From DATFFO01 sp963744905 (GTDB lineage: Bacteria; Actinomycetota; Acidimicrobiia; Spongiisociales; ZC4RG35), in contig CAVUUV010000003.1 of assembly GCA_963744905.1 (NCBI GenBank), positions 248,001 to 312,000 of the forward strand: DNA of 64,000 nt. Direction: 5' to 3'. Position 1 is the stretch's first letter. Every line of letters begins with the position of its first letter. Positions 32,642-41,420 of this stretch are shown piece after piece. The notes under the pieces are model-generated. The model was not told the origin of the DNA, did not search any database, and saw only the letters and a program-made list of their open reading frames with translations. Position numbers and translations under genes: made by a program.

Positions 32642-33409
32642 TCAGACCCGGCAGACGATGAACATCCGGCGAAACGGGAACAGAGTCGTGCCGTCGGTCT
32701 CGGGTGGATATGCCTCCCGAACCGCATCGGCGTACTCGGAGAGGAAGTCGGCTGCGTCGGCGCCCTCGAGCAGGTCGAGAAGGGGCCGGAGGGCACTTCC
32801 CGCCACCCACTGCACTACCGGGTCCTCTCCGGTCAGGGCATGGAGGTACTCCGTCGTCCAGATGTCGACGGTGCGACCGGCCCGGGCCAGAACCCGGTAG
32901 TAGTCGGAGGGCGTTCCGACCGGATTCGGGCGCAACACGTCGCCGAGGCGCCCGGACCACCGCCGCGAGGCCGCCAGTTCCCGCATCAGCACATGGCTGG
33001 GCCGGTCGAAGTTGGCGGGCATCTGGACCGCCAGCACTCCCCCGGGTGCCAGCCAGGACACCAGTCGCTCGAACACGCCCCGGTGGTCCTCGACCCAGTG
33101 CAGCGTGGCATTGGAGAACACCACGTCGACGGGAGACGGCGGCTGCCACCGGCGGAGGTCCGCCACCACGAATCGGACTCCCGGCAGGGAGGCACGAGCC
33201 CGCTCGATCATCTCCGCCGACGAGTCGATCCCGATCAACCCGGCACCGGGCCAGCGCTCGGCCAGGAGGGCGGTCGAGTTGCCCGGTCCGCAACCGACGT
33301 CCACCACCCCTGCGGGATGGTCGTAGACCACGGCCGCCAGTAGGTCGCGCACCGGCCGGGTGCGATGATCGGCGAATCGGAGATACTGGGTCGGATCCCA
33401 GGACGGCAC
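32642..33409 (-). CDS. tam: SAM-dependent methyltransferase, trans-aconitate 2-methyltransferase-like
   Basis: From GTG 33409, 255 residues. It begins VPSWDPTQYLRFADHRTRP, the start typical of Tam (W-x-P-x2-YL-x-F). The Rossmann motif GVVDVGCGPGNST, then GLIGIDSSAEMIERAR, VVADLRRWQ and FSNATLHWVEDH follow in order. Tam methylates trans-aconitate, a toxic by-product of aconitase; acnA is in the same window, though not adjacent. ATG 33433 is an alternative start, but it would overlap the divergent ALDH start codon. Confidence 0.88.
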   Translation of the reverse strand: MPSWDPTQYLRFADHRTRPVRDLLAAVVYDHPAGVVDVGCGPGNSTALLAERWPGAGLIGIDSSAEMIERARASLPGVRFVVADLRRWQPPSPVDVVFSNATLHWVEDHRGVFERLVSWLAPGGVLAVQMPANFDRPSHVLMRELAASRRWSGRLGDVLRPNPVGTPSDYYRVLARAGRTVDIWTTEYLHALTGEDPVVQWVAGSALRPLLDLLEGADAADFLSEYADAVREAYPPETDGTTLFPFRRMFIVCRV

Positions 33410-33431
33410 CCGATCAGCGTATCCTCGGGAC

Positions 33432-34868
33432 ATGACGCGTGACATGAAGTTGTACATCGACGGGGAGTTCACCGAGGGCACGGGTGACGAGGCTTACGAG
33501 GTGACCTCCCCGGTCACCGGCGAGCACATCGCCAACATCCCCGTCGCTTCTTCAGGCGACATCGACCGGGCCGTGGTCGCCGCCCGTCGGGCGAGCGATG
33601 AGATGCGTCACTGGACCGCCTTCGAAAGGGCAGAACTGTGCCTGCGCATCTACGAGATGTGGCAGGACAGGATCGAGGACGTCGCCCGCACCCTTACCCT
33701 CGAACAGGGCAAGCCCTACAAGGCCGAGGCCATCGACGACATCGCCGAATCCGGCGACTACTTCCAGATTGCCGCCGAGGACGTCAAGCGCCTCTCCGGG
33801 GAGTTGATCCCCACCACGGAGCGCACTCGACGGATGTTCACCGTGCGCCGACCGGTGGGGGTGTGGGCGGCCATCACCCCCTGGAACTTTCCGGTGATGA
33901 TTCCCATGGAGTATGTCGGCCCCGGCCTCGCCACCGGCAACGCCGTCATCGTCAAGCCGCCCGAGTTCACCGCCATGGCCCTGCTCGAAATCGCCGAGAT
34001 CTTCGACGCGGCCGGGGTTCCCCCCGGCGCCATCCAGGTCATCCCCGGCGACGGGCGCATCGGCCAGGCCCTGGTCACTCATGACGGTATCGACGCCATC
34101 GGCTTCACCGGGTCGTCGGAGACCGGCAAGAAGATCGTGTCCCAGATGGGTCTCAAGCGCTCGATCATGGAGATGTCCGGCAACGGACCACTGGTCGTCA
34201 CCGGCGATGCCGACATCGCCGCTGCCGCCGAGGCTGCGGTCTACGGCGCCTACTACAACGCCGGGCAGGTCTGTTGTGCCACGGAGCGGGTCATCGTCCT
34301 CGACGAGGCACACGACGATTTCGTGGCGGCGACGCTGAAGGCGGCCGAGGCGGTCCGCCTCGGTGATCCCTTCGCCGACGACACCAACATGGGCCCACTC
34401 AACAACCGGCCCACCGCCGAGAAGATGGACCGACACCTCGAGGACGCCGCGTCCCGGGGCGCCGAGATCCTGGTCGGCGGCGGCCGGGCGGGCGGGTTCC
34501 CCACCGACCTCTATTATCAATTCACCGTCATCGATAGGGTTCCCGAGGATTCCATGGTGTCGAAGGAGGAGTCGTTCGGACCGGTGGTGCCCATACTCGT
34601 CGCCCATGACGACGCCGAGGCGATCGAGATGGCCAACCGCACCCACCTGGGCCTGCAGGCCGCGGTGTTCACCAACGACCTGTCCAAGGCCTGGTGGTAC
34701 GCCGACCGCATCCGTTCCGGCACCGTGGTGGTCAATGACTCCACCGACTTCTGGGAGACCTTCCAGCCCTTCGGAGGGGCGGCCGGCACCGACACCGGCT
34801 GGGGCCGTCAGCGCATCGAGGAGTTCACCGACCTGCAGACGATCAGCTTCAACCTGCGGAAGATGTGA
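33432..34868 (+). CDS. Aldehyde dehydrogenase
   Basis: 478 residues; ATG 33432, or ATG 33444 (MKLYIDGEF) if the divergent start is respected. ITPWNFPVMIPMEYVGPGLA, VIVKPPEFTA, FTGSSETGK, the Glu in MEMSGNGP and the Cys in GQVCCATERV are the ALDH landmarks; KEESFGPVVP closes the active site. It has SGNGP where most ALDHs have GGNDP. The substrate is unknown; the nearby agmatinase-like gene makes a polyamine-derived aldehyde possible. Confidence 0.9.
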   Translation: MTRDMKLYIDGEFTEGTGDEAYEVTSPVTGEHIANIPVASSGDIDRAVVAARRASDEMRHWTAFERAELCLRIYEMWQDRIEDVARTLTLEQGKPYKAEAIDDIAESGDYFQIAAEDVKRLSGELIPTTERTRRMFTVRRPVGVWAAITPWNFPVMIPMEYVGPGLATGNAVIVKPPEFTAMALLEIAEIFDAAGVPPGAIQVIPGDGRIGQALVTHDGIDAIGFTGSSETGKKIVSQMGLKRSIMEMSGNGPLVVTGDADIAAAAEAAVYGAYYNAGQVCCATERVIVLDEAHDDFVAATLKAAEAVRLGDPFADDTNMGPLNNRPTAEKMDRHLEDAASRGAEILVGGGRAGGFPTDLYYQFTVIDRVPEDSMVSKEESFGPVVPILVAHDDAEAIEMANRTHLGLQAAVFTNDLSKAWWYADRIRSGTVVVNDSTDFWETFQPFGGAAGTDTGWGRQRIEEFTDLQTISFNLRKM

Positions 34869-34886
34869 GGGCGATCCCTGCGGGGA

Positions 34887-35132
34887 TCATTCCGACGAAG
34901 AAGAGGCGATCATCCCCACGAAGCCGCCACCAAACACGCCCAGCAGAACCCCGGGCAGGAGGGCGGTGGCGAGGGAGTCGAAGATGTCGTTGTTGGTGAT
35001 GAGCCAGACGGTCAGCATGATCGCGACGATCGACACCGGAACACCGATGGCGGCGCCGCGGGCGATGCCCCGACCGAGGCGCGAGTCCTGGTCTTGAGTT
35101 GGCTGTTCGGTCTGGTGCGCTTCGGCTTCCAC
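34887..35132 (-). CDS. Small membrane protein
   Basis: 81 residues from GTG 35132. A polar, acidic N-terminus rich in Glu/Gln is followed by two membrane segments (GAAIGVPVSIVAIMLTVWLI, then ALLPGVLLGVFGGGFVGMI) and a Ser-rich end. I do not recognise a family. It is convergent with the ALDH gene and divergent from the agmatinase-like gene. The hairpin GATCCC/GGGATC at about 34872-34887 lies at its 3' end. Confidence 0.6.
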   Translation of the reverse strand: MEAEAHQTEQPTQDQDSRLGRGIARGAAIGVPVSIVAIMLTVWLITNNDIFDSLATALLPGVLLGVFGGGFVGMIASSSSE

Positions 35133-35214
35133 CTAAATGGCCTCCGTACTGGTTGCGTCCCATGATGGCACGTTGGTTCCCCCATCCCGTTATGCCGGTT
35201 AGCGTCATGCAGGC

Positions 35215-36216
35215 ATGCATATCCCCTACGACGAACGCTCCTCTCAGATTCCACTGGCCTCGGCGGAGTACATCAGCTTCGCGTCCCGGTCTTCATTCCT
35301 GGGAGTACCGGCCCGCCGCCTCGACGACCTGGGCGACGGGGAGGTGGTGATCCTCGGGGCGCCGTTCGACCTCGGTACGTCCTACCGTTCCGGGGCTCGG
35401 TTCGGCCCCGCCGCCATCCGGTCCGCCGACTACGGCGCCATGGATGGGTACCGACCCCACCTGCCCACCGGCATCGACCCGCTCGGTGATCTGGGGGTGG
35501 TCGACATCGGAGACGTGTACGTGGTCCCCGGTGACGCCGAAACGTCGATCCATCGCATCGCCGACACGGTGGAGGCAATCGCCCGGGCGGGAAAGGTCCC
35601 CATCGTCCTCGGCGGCGACCACACCATCGCCTGGCCCGATGCCTGGGGGGTGGCCCGGGTTCACGGCTTCGGCAAGGTCGCCCTGATCCATTTCGACGCC
35701 CACGCCGACACCGGATACATGCAGAACGGATCCCTGATCGGCCATGGCACCCCGATGCGGCGCCTGATCGAGTCCGGTGCCGTGCCCGGGCACCGGTTCG
35801 TCCAGATCGGCCTCCGCGGCTACTGGCCCGAGCCGCATGTGGTGGAGTGGATGCGGACCCAGAAGATGCGTAGCTACCGCATGGACCAGATCCAGGAGAT
35901 GGGCCTCGATGCCGTCACCGACCAGGCAGTCGAGGCAGCGTCGAGCGGCTCGGTGGCAGGCGTGTTCATCTCGATCGACATCGACGTGGTGGATCCGGGC
36001 TTCGCTCCCGCCACCGGCACCCCGGAACCAGGCGGGCTCACTTCCCGCCAGGTCCTCGACACCGTCCGTCGCCTGGCCCGTGAGCTTCCGGTCCTGGGAG
36101 CCGACATCGTCGAGGTCTCACCACCCTACGACGACCGCAGCCAGACCACCGCCTACCTGGCCAACCGCGTCGTCCTCGAGCTCCTGAACGGCATGGCGGA
36201 GCGCCGCCGGACCTAA
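35215..36216 (+). CDS. Agmatinase / ureohydrolase family enzyme
   Basis: 333 residues with the binuclear-manganese ureohydrolase motifs: LGGDHTIAWP, HFDAHADTGY and SIDIDVVDPGFAP. N-terminal ILGAPFDLGTSYRSGARFGP is the subfamily start seen in SpeB-type enzymes. The family hydrolyses agmatine, arginine or other guanidino compounds to urea plus amine. With the puu-like unit and pot operon in this window a role in putrescine formation is plausible, but guanidinobutyrase or guanidine hydrolase cannot be excluded. The palindromic repeat at 36224 follows the stop by 8 bases and may terminate it. Confidence 0.9.
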   Translation: MHIPYDERSSQIPLASAEYISFASRSSFLGVPARRLDDLGDGEVVILGAPFDLGTSYRSGARFGPAAIRSADYGAMDGYRPHLPTGIDPLGDLGVVDIGDVYVVPGDAETSIHRIADTVEAIARAGKVPIVLGGDHTIAWPDAWGVARVHGFGKVALIHFDAHADTGYMQNGSLIGHGTPMRRLIESGAVPGHRFVQIGLRGYWPEPHVVEWMRTQKMRSYRMDQIQEMGLDAVTDQAVEAASSGSVAGVFISIDIDVVDPGFAPATGTPEPGGLTSRQVLDTVRRLARELPVLGADIVEVSPPYDDRSQTTAYLANRVVLELLNGMAERRRT

Positions 36217-36223
36217 CCCCTGG

Positions 36224-36273
36224 CTTTTCGCGCAATTAGTGCGCGCTATGGCGCGCGATAAACGCGCCAAAAG
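36224..36273. repeat. Palindromic repeat, copy B
   Basis: Imperfect 50-base palindrome with arms CTTTTCGCGCAATTAGTG and its partner ending GCGCCAAAAG, centre near TATGG. It belongs to the same family as 23466-23503 and 37311-37362 and has T/A flanks like a bidirectional terminator. Confidence 0.8.
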
Positions 36274-36329
36274 GGAGGAGTTCCGTCAAGGGGGTTCCAT
36301 CACCCGATTCTGCACGGCACATTTGAGCC

Positions 36330-37310
36330 ATGAAGTCAGCACAGATCAGGGCCCGACATGTGGAACGCTTGGTCAACTCGATCGCCCGTGTCCAGCACGG
36401 CGTCGTGAGCCGACGTCAGCTTCTGGCGATCGGGATCGACTCACGGAGGCTCCGAGCCCTGGAACAACGGGGGACTATCGAGTCCGTGGCCGACGGCGTC
36501 CTGCGCCTCGCCGGGACCCCCGAGACCACATATCAGACCGTGATGGCTGCCGTGCTCGATGCTCCCCCAGGCGCCATCGCCTCTCATCAGACGGCCGCCT
36601 TCCTCTGGAACCTTCCCGGTTTCGACTATCGGCGTGAAACACATGTGACCATCGCGCGCCAAGGAGCCCCCCAGCGTCGAAAACTAGCCGTGATTCACTT
36701 CCAGAAAGACCTGCCGATGTCCGAAGTGGTTCTTCGCCATGGCATTCCGACCACAACTCCGACGATGACCGTCTTCCATCTCTGTGGTGTGCTGCATCCA
36801 GCCAGAGCGGAGAGGGCCTTTGATCACGCCGTGGTCAGACGGCTCACCAGTGGCGACCGATTGGCCGAGCTGATAGCCCTCATCGGTGCTCGAGGACGCA
36901 ACGGGACCAGACTCGCCCGCCAGCTCGCCCACCGGCACGAGGGCCAACCTCCACCTGAGAGCGGCCTCGAGAACCGGGTCTGTTGGCTGGGAACGCAAAC
37001 CGGAATCGATCTCGAACGCCAGGTCAGGGTCGGAAGGGGTCACCTGGTCGGACGCGCCGACTTCAGAGTGGCGGGAACCAAGGGTCTAATCGAGGCGCAG
37101 TCGATTCTCTACCACACCTCACCGATGGACTCGGCCGCCGATCAGGCCAGAATCTCCCGATTCCTGGCGGCCGGCTTCTCGGTGCTGACCATCTGGGACT
37201 ACCAGGCGTTCCATTACCCGGATGAGGTGACCAAGGCACTGAGAGGGTTCGTCCAGGACCTGAACGCGAACAAACCCCCCTTCCACCGGGACTGCCCCGA
37301 CCCCACATGA
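36330..37310 (+). CDS. AbiEi-type antitoxin domain fused to DUF559-like nuclease domain
   Basis: 326 residues. Residues about 12-65 are the winged-helix AbiEi N-terminal domain (VQHGVVSRRQLLAIGIDSRRLRALEQRG). A middle region has ASHQTAAFLWNLPGF. The C-terminal 110 residues resemble the DUF559/very-short-patch-repair endonuclease fold: SGLENRVCWLG, GRADFRVAGTKGLIEAQS (D-x-n-E-x-Q motif) and FSVLTIWDYQAFH. Such proteins are common in actinobacteria; some are annotated as type IV toxin-antitoxin components. No toxin gene (AbiEii) is next to it. The gene is flanked by two copies of a palindromic repeat. Confidence 0.82.
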   Translation: MKSAQIRARHVERLVNSIARVQHGVVSRRQLLAIGIDSRRLRALEQRGTIESVADGVLRLAGTPETTYQTVMAAVLDAPPGAIASHQTAAFLWNLPGFDYRRETHVTIARQGAPQRRKLAVIHFQKDLPMSEVVLRHGIPTTTPTMTVFHLCGVLHPARAERAFDHAVVRRLTSGDRLAELIALIGARGRNGTRLARQLAHRHEGQPPPESGLENRVCWLGTQTGIDLERQVRVGRGHLVGRADFRVAGTKGLIEAQSILYHTSPMDSAADQARISRFLAAGFSVLTIWDYQAFHYPDEVTKALRGFVQDLNANKPPFHRDCPDPT

Positions 37311-37362
37311 CGTTTTCGCGCAATTAGCTCGCGCTATACCGCGAGCTGATTGCGACAAAACG
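37311..37362. repeat. Palindromic repeat, copy C
   Basis: 52-base palindrome, 22 of 26 arm positions matched: left arm CGTTTTCGCGCAATTAGC, right arm ending GCGACAAAACG. It begins directly after the stop codon of the AbiEi/DUF559 gene. With copy B it brackets that gene. Confidence 0.82.
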
Positions 37363-37423
37363 AGGAACCCGGCCCGGCCTGTCCGCCGTCGTAGCTGCAA
37401 CCACACAGGAGGTGGTGCAGCAG

Positions 37424-38371
37424 ATGAGACCAGTGAAGCTGATAGTTCCGGTGATGATGGTGGTGTTGGCGGTGGGGGTGGTGGCGTGTGGTGGCAGCGC
37501 ATCCTCCACCGAGGTCACCGCCAAGGGGAGGATGCAGGCGACCGATGGGACCACAGATTCCGGTCGGCCGGCGACCACGGCGCCCCCAGCCTCTCCCGAA
37601 GAAGCGCCGGCGGGAGAGACCATTGCCCTGCCGGGAGCCCGTGATCGCAAGGTGATTCGCTCGGCCACGATCTCGATCGAGGCCAACGACACCCGGGCGG
37701 CACATGACGCCGTACAGCGTCTCGTCGATGAGGCGGGCGGGTTCATCCAGGCGGCAGACATCGCCGACCCCGGCCAGGGCCAGGACCAGCCCCGAATCAC
37801 CATGACCATCCGTGTCCCGGCCGACTCCCTCACCCGGACGCTGGAAGCCATCGCCGGCCTGGGGAGCCGGGTGGTCTCCCAGAGCCAGCAGGGCCAGGAT
37901 GTGACCGAGGAGTACGTTGATGTCGAGGCTCGCATCACGAACCTCACCGCCCTCGAGGTGGAACTGCGGGCTCTGCTGGCCGAGGTGCGCAAGCAGCCTC
38001 AGGCCGACCCCGCCAAGCTGCTCCAGGTCTTCGACCAGATCAGCCAGGTTCGGGGCCAGATCGAACAGCTCGAGGGTCGGCGTCAGGTCCTCGACGACCT
38101 CACCAGCCTGGCCACGGTAGACGTGAGCATCGCTCCCACCCCGGCCCTGACCCCGGTCGTGGCAGAGGAATGGCAGCCGCTGGCGGTGGCCAGGGAGGCC
38201 CTCCAGGACCTGGTCGGAGCACTACAGAGGGCAGGCGACCTCGCCATTCGCCTGGTCGTCTACGTACTGCCCATCGCCCTGGTGGTGCTGGCGGTCCCCG
38301 CCCTGGTGGTGTGGCGCCTGCGCCGCCGTTTCGCCCGGCCCACACCGGCCGGCGGACCGGCCGACGCCTGA
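37424..38371 (+). CDS. DUF4349 domain lipoprotein
   Basis: 315 residues from ATG 37424, preceded by AGGAGG at a workable distance. The lipobox VVAC is near residue 22. A Thr/Ala/Glu linker follows, then the DUF4349 domain (KVIRSATISIEANDTRAAHDAV, AGGFIQAADIADPG, MTIRVPADSLTRTLEAI). A coiled coil spans about 165-225 (LEVELRALLAEVRKQ, VRGQIEQLEGRRQVL), and a C-terminal membrane helix ends WRLRRRF. The family is a predicted envelope protein with two membrane attachments; no function is known. Confidence 0.88.
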   Translation: MRPVKLIVPVMMVVLAVGVVACGGSASSTEVTAKGRMQATDGTTDSGRPATTAPPASPEEAPAGETIALPGARDRKVIRSATISIEANDTRAAHDAVQRLVDEAGGFIQAADIADPGQGQDQPRITMTIRVPADSLTRTLEAIAGLGSRVVSQSQQGQDVTEEYVDVEARITNLTALEVELRALLAEVRKQPQADPAKLLQVFDQISQVRGQIEQLEGRRQVLDDLTSLATVDVSIAPTPALTPVVAEEWQPLAVAREALQDLVGALQRAGDLAIRLVVYVLPIALVVLAVPALVVWRLRRRFARPTPAGGPADA

Positions 38372-38392
38372 CCTGCCTCGATGGCGCCAGGT

Positions 38393-38418
38393 GGCCCCGG
38401 CCCGCTCAGGCCGGGGCC
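38393..38418. terminator. GC-rich hairpin between convergent genes
   Basis: Perfect 10-bp stem (GGCCCCGGCC with GGCCGGGGCC) and a 6-base loop, sitting between the end of the DUF4349 gene and the end of the potD remnant. It can serve both strands. There is no T-tract, as is often so in high-GC actinobacteria. Confidence 0.75.
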
Positions 38419-38426
38419 CCCTGGGC

Positions 38427-39627
38427 TCAGCCGCTCTTCGCCTGGTTGAAGTAATCGGTGAACTTGATCTCAGCGTCGCCCGTGTCCTGAATCGCCTCCA
38501 GCTTGTCGAAGGTGGCTCCATCGGGGTAGATCGCCGGATCATCCAGGACCTCGGAGTCGATGAACTCGGTGGCGGCGCCGTTGGGGCTGGCGCAGTAGGT
38601 CCAATTGGTCAACTGGGCACCGTTGTGCGCATCCATGATGAAGTTGATGAACGTCTGCGCCGTGCACGGGTGCTCGGCATTGGCGGTTAGCCATGTTGTC
38701 GGTCCACAACGTGGCGCCTTCCTTGGGGATGATGTATGCGAAGTTGTCGGGATTATCGGCTTCGGCAAAGGTGGTGAAGAAGTCACCCGAATAGCCATGA
38801 GCCACCGACACCTCGCCATTCACCAGGTTGTCCGGGTAGGTGTCCGAATCGAACACCGTCACGTTGTCCTTGGCGATCACATCTGCCGCCGCCTGCAAGG
38901 CGTCATCCGACGTCTCGTTGAGGCTGTACCCCAGATACTTGAGAGCCGCACCCATCGCCTCACGGGGATCGTTCAAGAGGGACACGCCACCGGGATATTC
39001 CTTTGTCGTGTCGGCATCGAGGAGTAATGCCCAGCTTGGATCGTAATCTTCACCGACCACCGACAGGTCTACACCTATGCCTGTCGTTCCCCACTGATAG
39101 GGCACCGAGTAGGCGCCGTCGGGATCGTAGGGCAGATTGGTGAACTTGGGATCCAGATTCGACAGATTGGGGATGGCGTCCTTCTGTAGAGCCAAGAGGA
39201 GGCCCTCGTCGATCATAATGCTGACCATGTAGTCCGACGGAACGATCAGGTCGTAGTTCACCCCGGCCTGGATCTGCGCCAGCATCGTCTCGTTCGAGTC
39301 GTAGAAATCCTGTACGACACTCACTCCATACTGGTCCTCGAAGGCGGTGACGAGATCCGGGTCGATGTAGTCGGACCAGTTGTAGAAGTTGAGGTCGCCG
39401 TCGGTTTGATCGACCGCACAGCCTCCCCCGGACGGGGTCGAAGCCGTCGTCGAGGCAGGCGCCTCAGTGGTAACACTGGCACCACCAGCCGTGGTCTCGG
39501 TGCCACCACCGGCTGTCGAAGCGGTCGACCCCCCTGCGGTGGTCTCCGAGGTGGTCGAACCGCCGCATGCGACGACAATCATTGCGAGGCCGGCCAGGAG
39601 CGCCAGCCACTTCAGTCTTCTATTCAT
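38427..39627 (-). pseudogene. potD: Spermidine/putrescine ABC transporter substrate-binding lipoprotein, apparent frameshift
   Basis: From ATG 39627 (GGAGGAACAC upstream) the protein begins MNRRLKWLALLAGLAMIVVAC (lipobox), a Ser/Thr/Gly linker, then the PotD fold: NFYNWSDYIDPDLVTAFEDQYG, YDLIVPSDYMV, SVPYQWGTTGIGVDL, SVAHGYSGDFFT. After YIIPKEGATLWTDN the frame breaks near 38690 and the C-terminal 85 residues (NAEHPCTAQTFINFIM onward) lie in another frame. One base lost or two gained would explain it. The joined length of about 400 residues is right for the family plus linker. It binds polyamines for import. Confidence 0.85.
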
Positions 39628-39641
39628 GTGTTCCTCCTTGG

Positions 39642-40490
39642 TCATGGTCCGATCGCTGGTCCAGCGCTCCCGGAGCGCCGCTGAAAGGCTAGTGACACCC
39701 CAATGAGGAGGATGGAAGCAACCAGCATTGCGGTGGAGACGGCGTTGATCAGGGGAGTAACCCCGCGTTTTACGAGACCGAAGACGTAGACGGGCAGAGT
39801 CGTAGAGCCGGGGCCGGTGACGAAGCTGGTAACCACCACGTCATCGAGCGACAATGTCAACGCCAACAAAGCACCTCCGGCGACGCCGGGCATGATCAGG
39901 GGCAGGGTGATCTTTCGGAAGGTCTGCCAGCGCGAGGCGTACAGATCGGCGGCCGCCTCATCCAGGGTTGGGTCCATGCCGGCCAACCGGGCCCGGACCA
40001 CTACTGCTACGAACGAGATGTTGAAAGCAATATGCGAGAGCGATATTGAGCCCAGTCCCAGATCCACGCGAATTCCGGTGAGGCTTTCGAGCAGCCCGAA
40101 CGCCTGTGTGAAGAAGAGCAGCATCATCACGGCCATCGTCACGTCCGGGATGATGATGGGCAGGTACATGAGGCCATCGAGAGAGCGCTGACCCCGAAAC
40201 CGGAAACGCTCCATCGAGATGGCGGCGGCGGTGCCCAGGATCACCGAAACCGTGGTCGAGATGGCTGCCACGATCAGCGTATTCCTCAGGGATCGAAGGA
40301 TTGCGTCGTTGTGCAACATCTCGCCGTACCAGCGAAGAGAAGGCTTCGTCCACACTCCGACCCGACGGTTGTCGTTGAACGAAAAGACAGTGAGAACAAC
40401 GATCGGTGCGTAGAAGAACAGGTAAACCAGCCAACCATTCGCGGCCAGCAGGCGATCCACCAGTGGGCGAGGAGCTGTCGCCTGGTTCAC
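39642..40490 (-). CDS. potC: Spermidine/putrescine ABC transporter permease PotC
   Basis: 282 residues, six membrane segments. The ABC EAA loop is DEAAADLYASRWQTFRKITLP (about 175-195). WLVYLFFYAPIVVLTVFSFND at the start is typical of PotC. It overlaps potB by 4 bases and is followed by potD, the standard order. Intact itself, but its partners potA, potB and potD are damaged in this assembly. Confidence 0.92.
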   Translation of the reverse strand: MNQATAPRPLVDRLLAANGWLVYLFFYAPIVVLTVFSFNDNRRVGVWTKPSLRWYGEMLHNDAILRSLRNTLIVAAISTTVSVILGTAAAISMERFRFRGQRSLDGLMYLPIIIPDVTMAVMMLLFFTQAFGLLESLTGIRVDLGLGSISLSHIAFNISFVAVVVRARLAGMDPTLDEAAADLYASRWQTFRKITLPLIMPGVAGGALLALTLSLDDVVVTSFVTGPGSTTLPVYVFGLVKRGVTPLINAVSTAMLVASILLIGVSLAFQRRSGSAGPAIGP

Positions 40491-41176
40491 ACCGTTCTCC
40501 CGCCCTTGCGAAAATAGATCATGGTCGCCACGAGCATGATCACCATCACCGTGACCGATATCGCTGATCCAAACGGATAGTTACGGGCCTGCTGAAACTG
40601 GCTGACAATGTAATCACCCAACAAGGGAGGCCGGCCTCCTCCCAGGATCACGGGGGTCACGAAGGCGCCGAGGGCAGGTATGAACACCAGCACGCTGCCG
40701 GCGACGACCCCGGGCATCGAAAGGGGAAGCGTAATCCGCCGGAAGGCGGACCAACCACTCGCATACAGATCCCGCGCCGCCTCGACCAGCTCCCAGTCGA
40801 TTCTCTCCAGAGCCGCATACAAGGGGAGAATCATGAACGGCATGTAACCGTAGACCAGGCCTATGAAGACGGCCGGCAACGTGAACAGGATCCGGACCGG
40901 TTCACCGCCGAAGGCCTGGGTGATGACCGAAAGTGGTCCGTCGGAGCCCATGAGAAACTTCATGGCGTAGGTCCGCACCAGAAAGTTGGACCAGAAGGGG
41001 ATCATCACCAGCACGAGGAGGATCGCCCTGGTGCGCGGGGCTCTCGTGGCGATCCAGTAGGCGAACGGGTACGAGAGAACCAGGCTGAGCAGCGTGGTGA
41101 GGGCCGCCATCCACAGGGATCGGAATGCGACCTGCATCGTCAGCGACTCGAACACCTTGGCCCAGGAGTGGAGGTT
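40487..41176 (-). pseudogene. potB: PotB permease missing its N-terminus
   Basis: The frame from about 41176 reads NLHSWAKVFESLTM and continues through SYPFAYWIATRAPRTRAIL, MGSDGPLS and the EAA loop VEAARDLYASGWSAFRRITLP to a normal C-terminus. About 55-60 residues containing the first membrane helix, normally before NLHSW, are absent. Immediately upstream in a different frame is the N-terminal part of potA. GTG 41155 could start a truncated protein, but without the first segment it is unlikely to work. Confidence 0.82.
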
Positions 41177-41186
41177 GGAAGGGTAT

Positions 41187-41420
41187 GGGACGCTGGTTGG
41201 CGGGGAGGAGGCCCATCTCCTCGCCCTGGATGCGCAGTGAGCCCTCAGTCGGGTACTCGAAGCCGGCGATCATGCGCAGGGTGGTGGTCTTGCCGCACCC
41301 GGAGGGGCCCAGAAGGGAGAAGAACTCGCCCTCACCGACCGAGAGGTCCATCCGGTCGACGGCGGTCACGTCCCCGAACCGTTTCGTGACCCCCAGCAAC
41401 TCTACGGCCGGCGCGCTCAC
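41187..41420 (-). pseudogene. potA: PotA ATPase, only the N-terminal 78 residues remain
   Basis: From GTG 41420 (GTGA overlap with the amidohydrolase stop) the product reads VELLGVTKRFGDVTAVDRM and FFSLLGPSGCGKTTTLRMIAG (Walker A; quoted in part), then GLLPANQRP, the point where PotA normally continues to the Q-loop. After 41187 the reading continues in what is, in another frame, potB. The signature, Walker B and regulatory domain are gone. A deletion of roughly 1.1 kb joining potA to potB is the simplest reading. Without PotA the importer has no energy source unless another ATPase substitutes. Confidence 0.82.
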
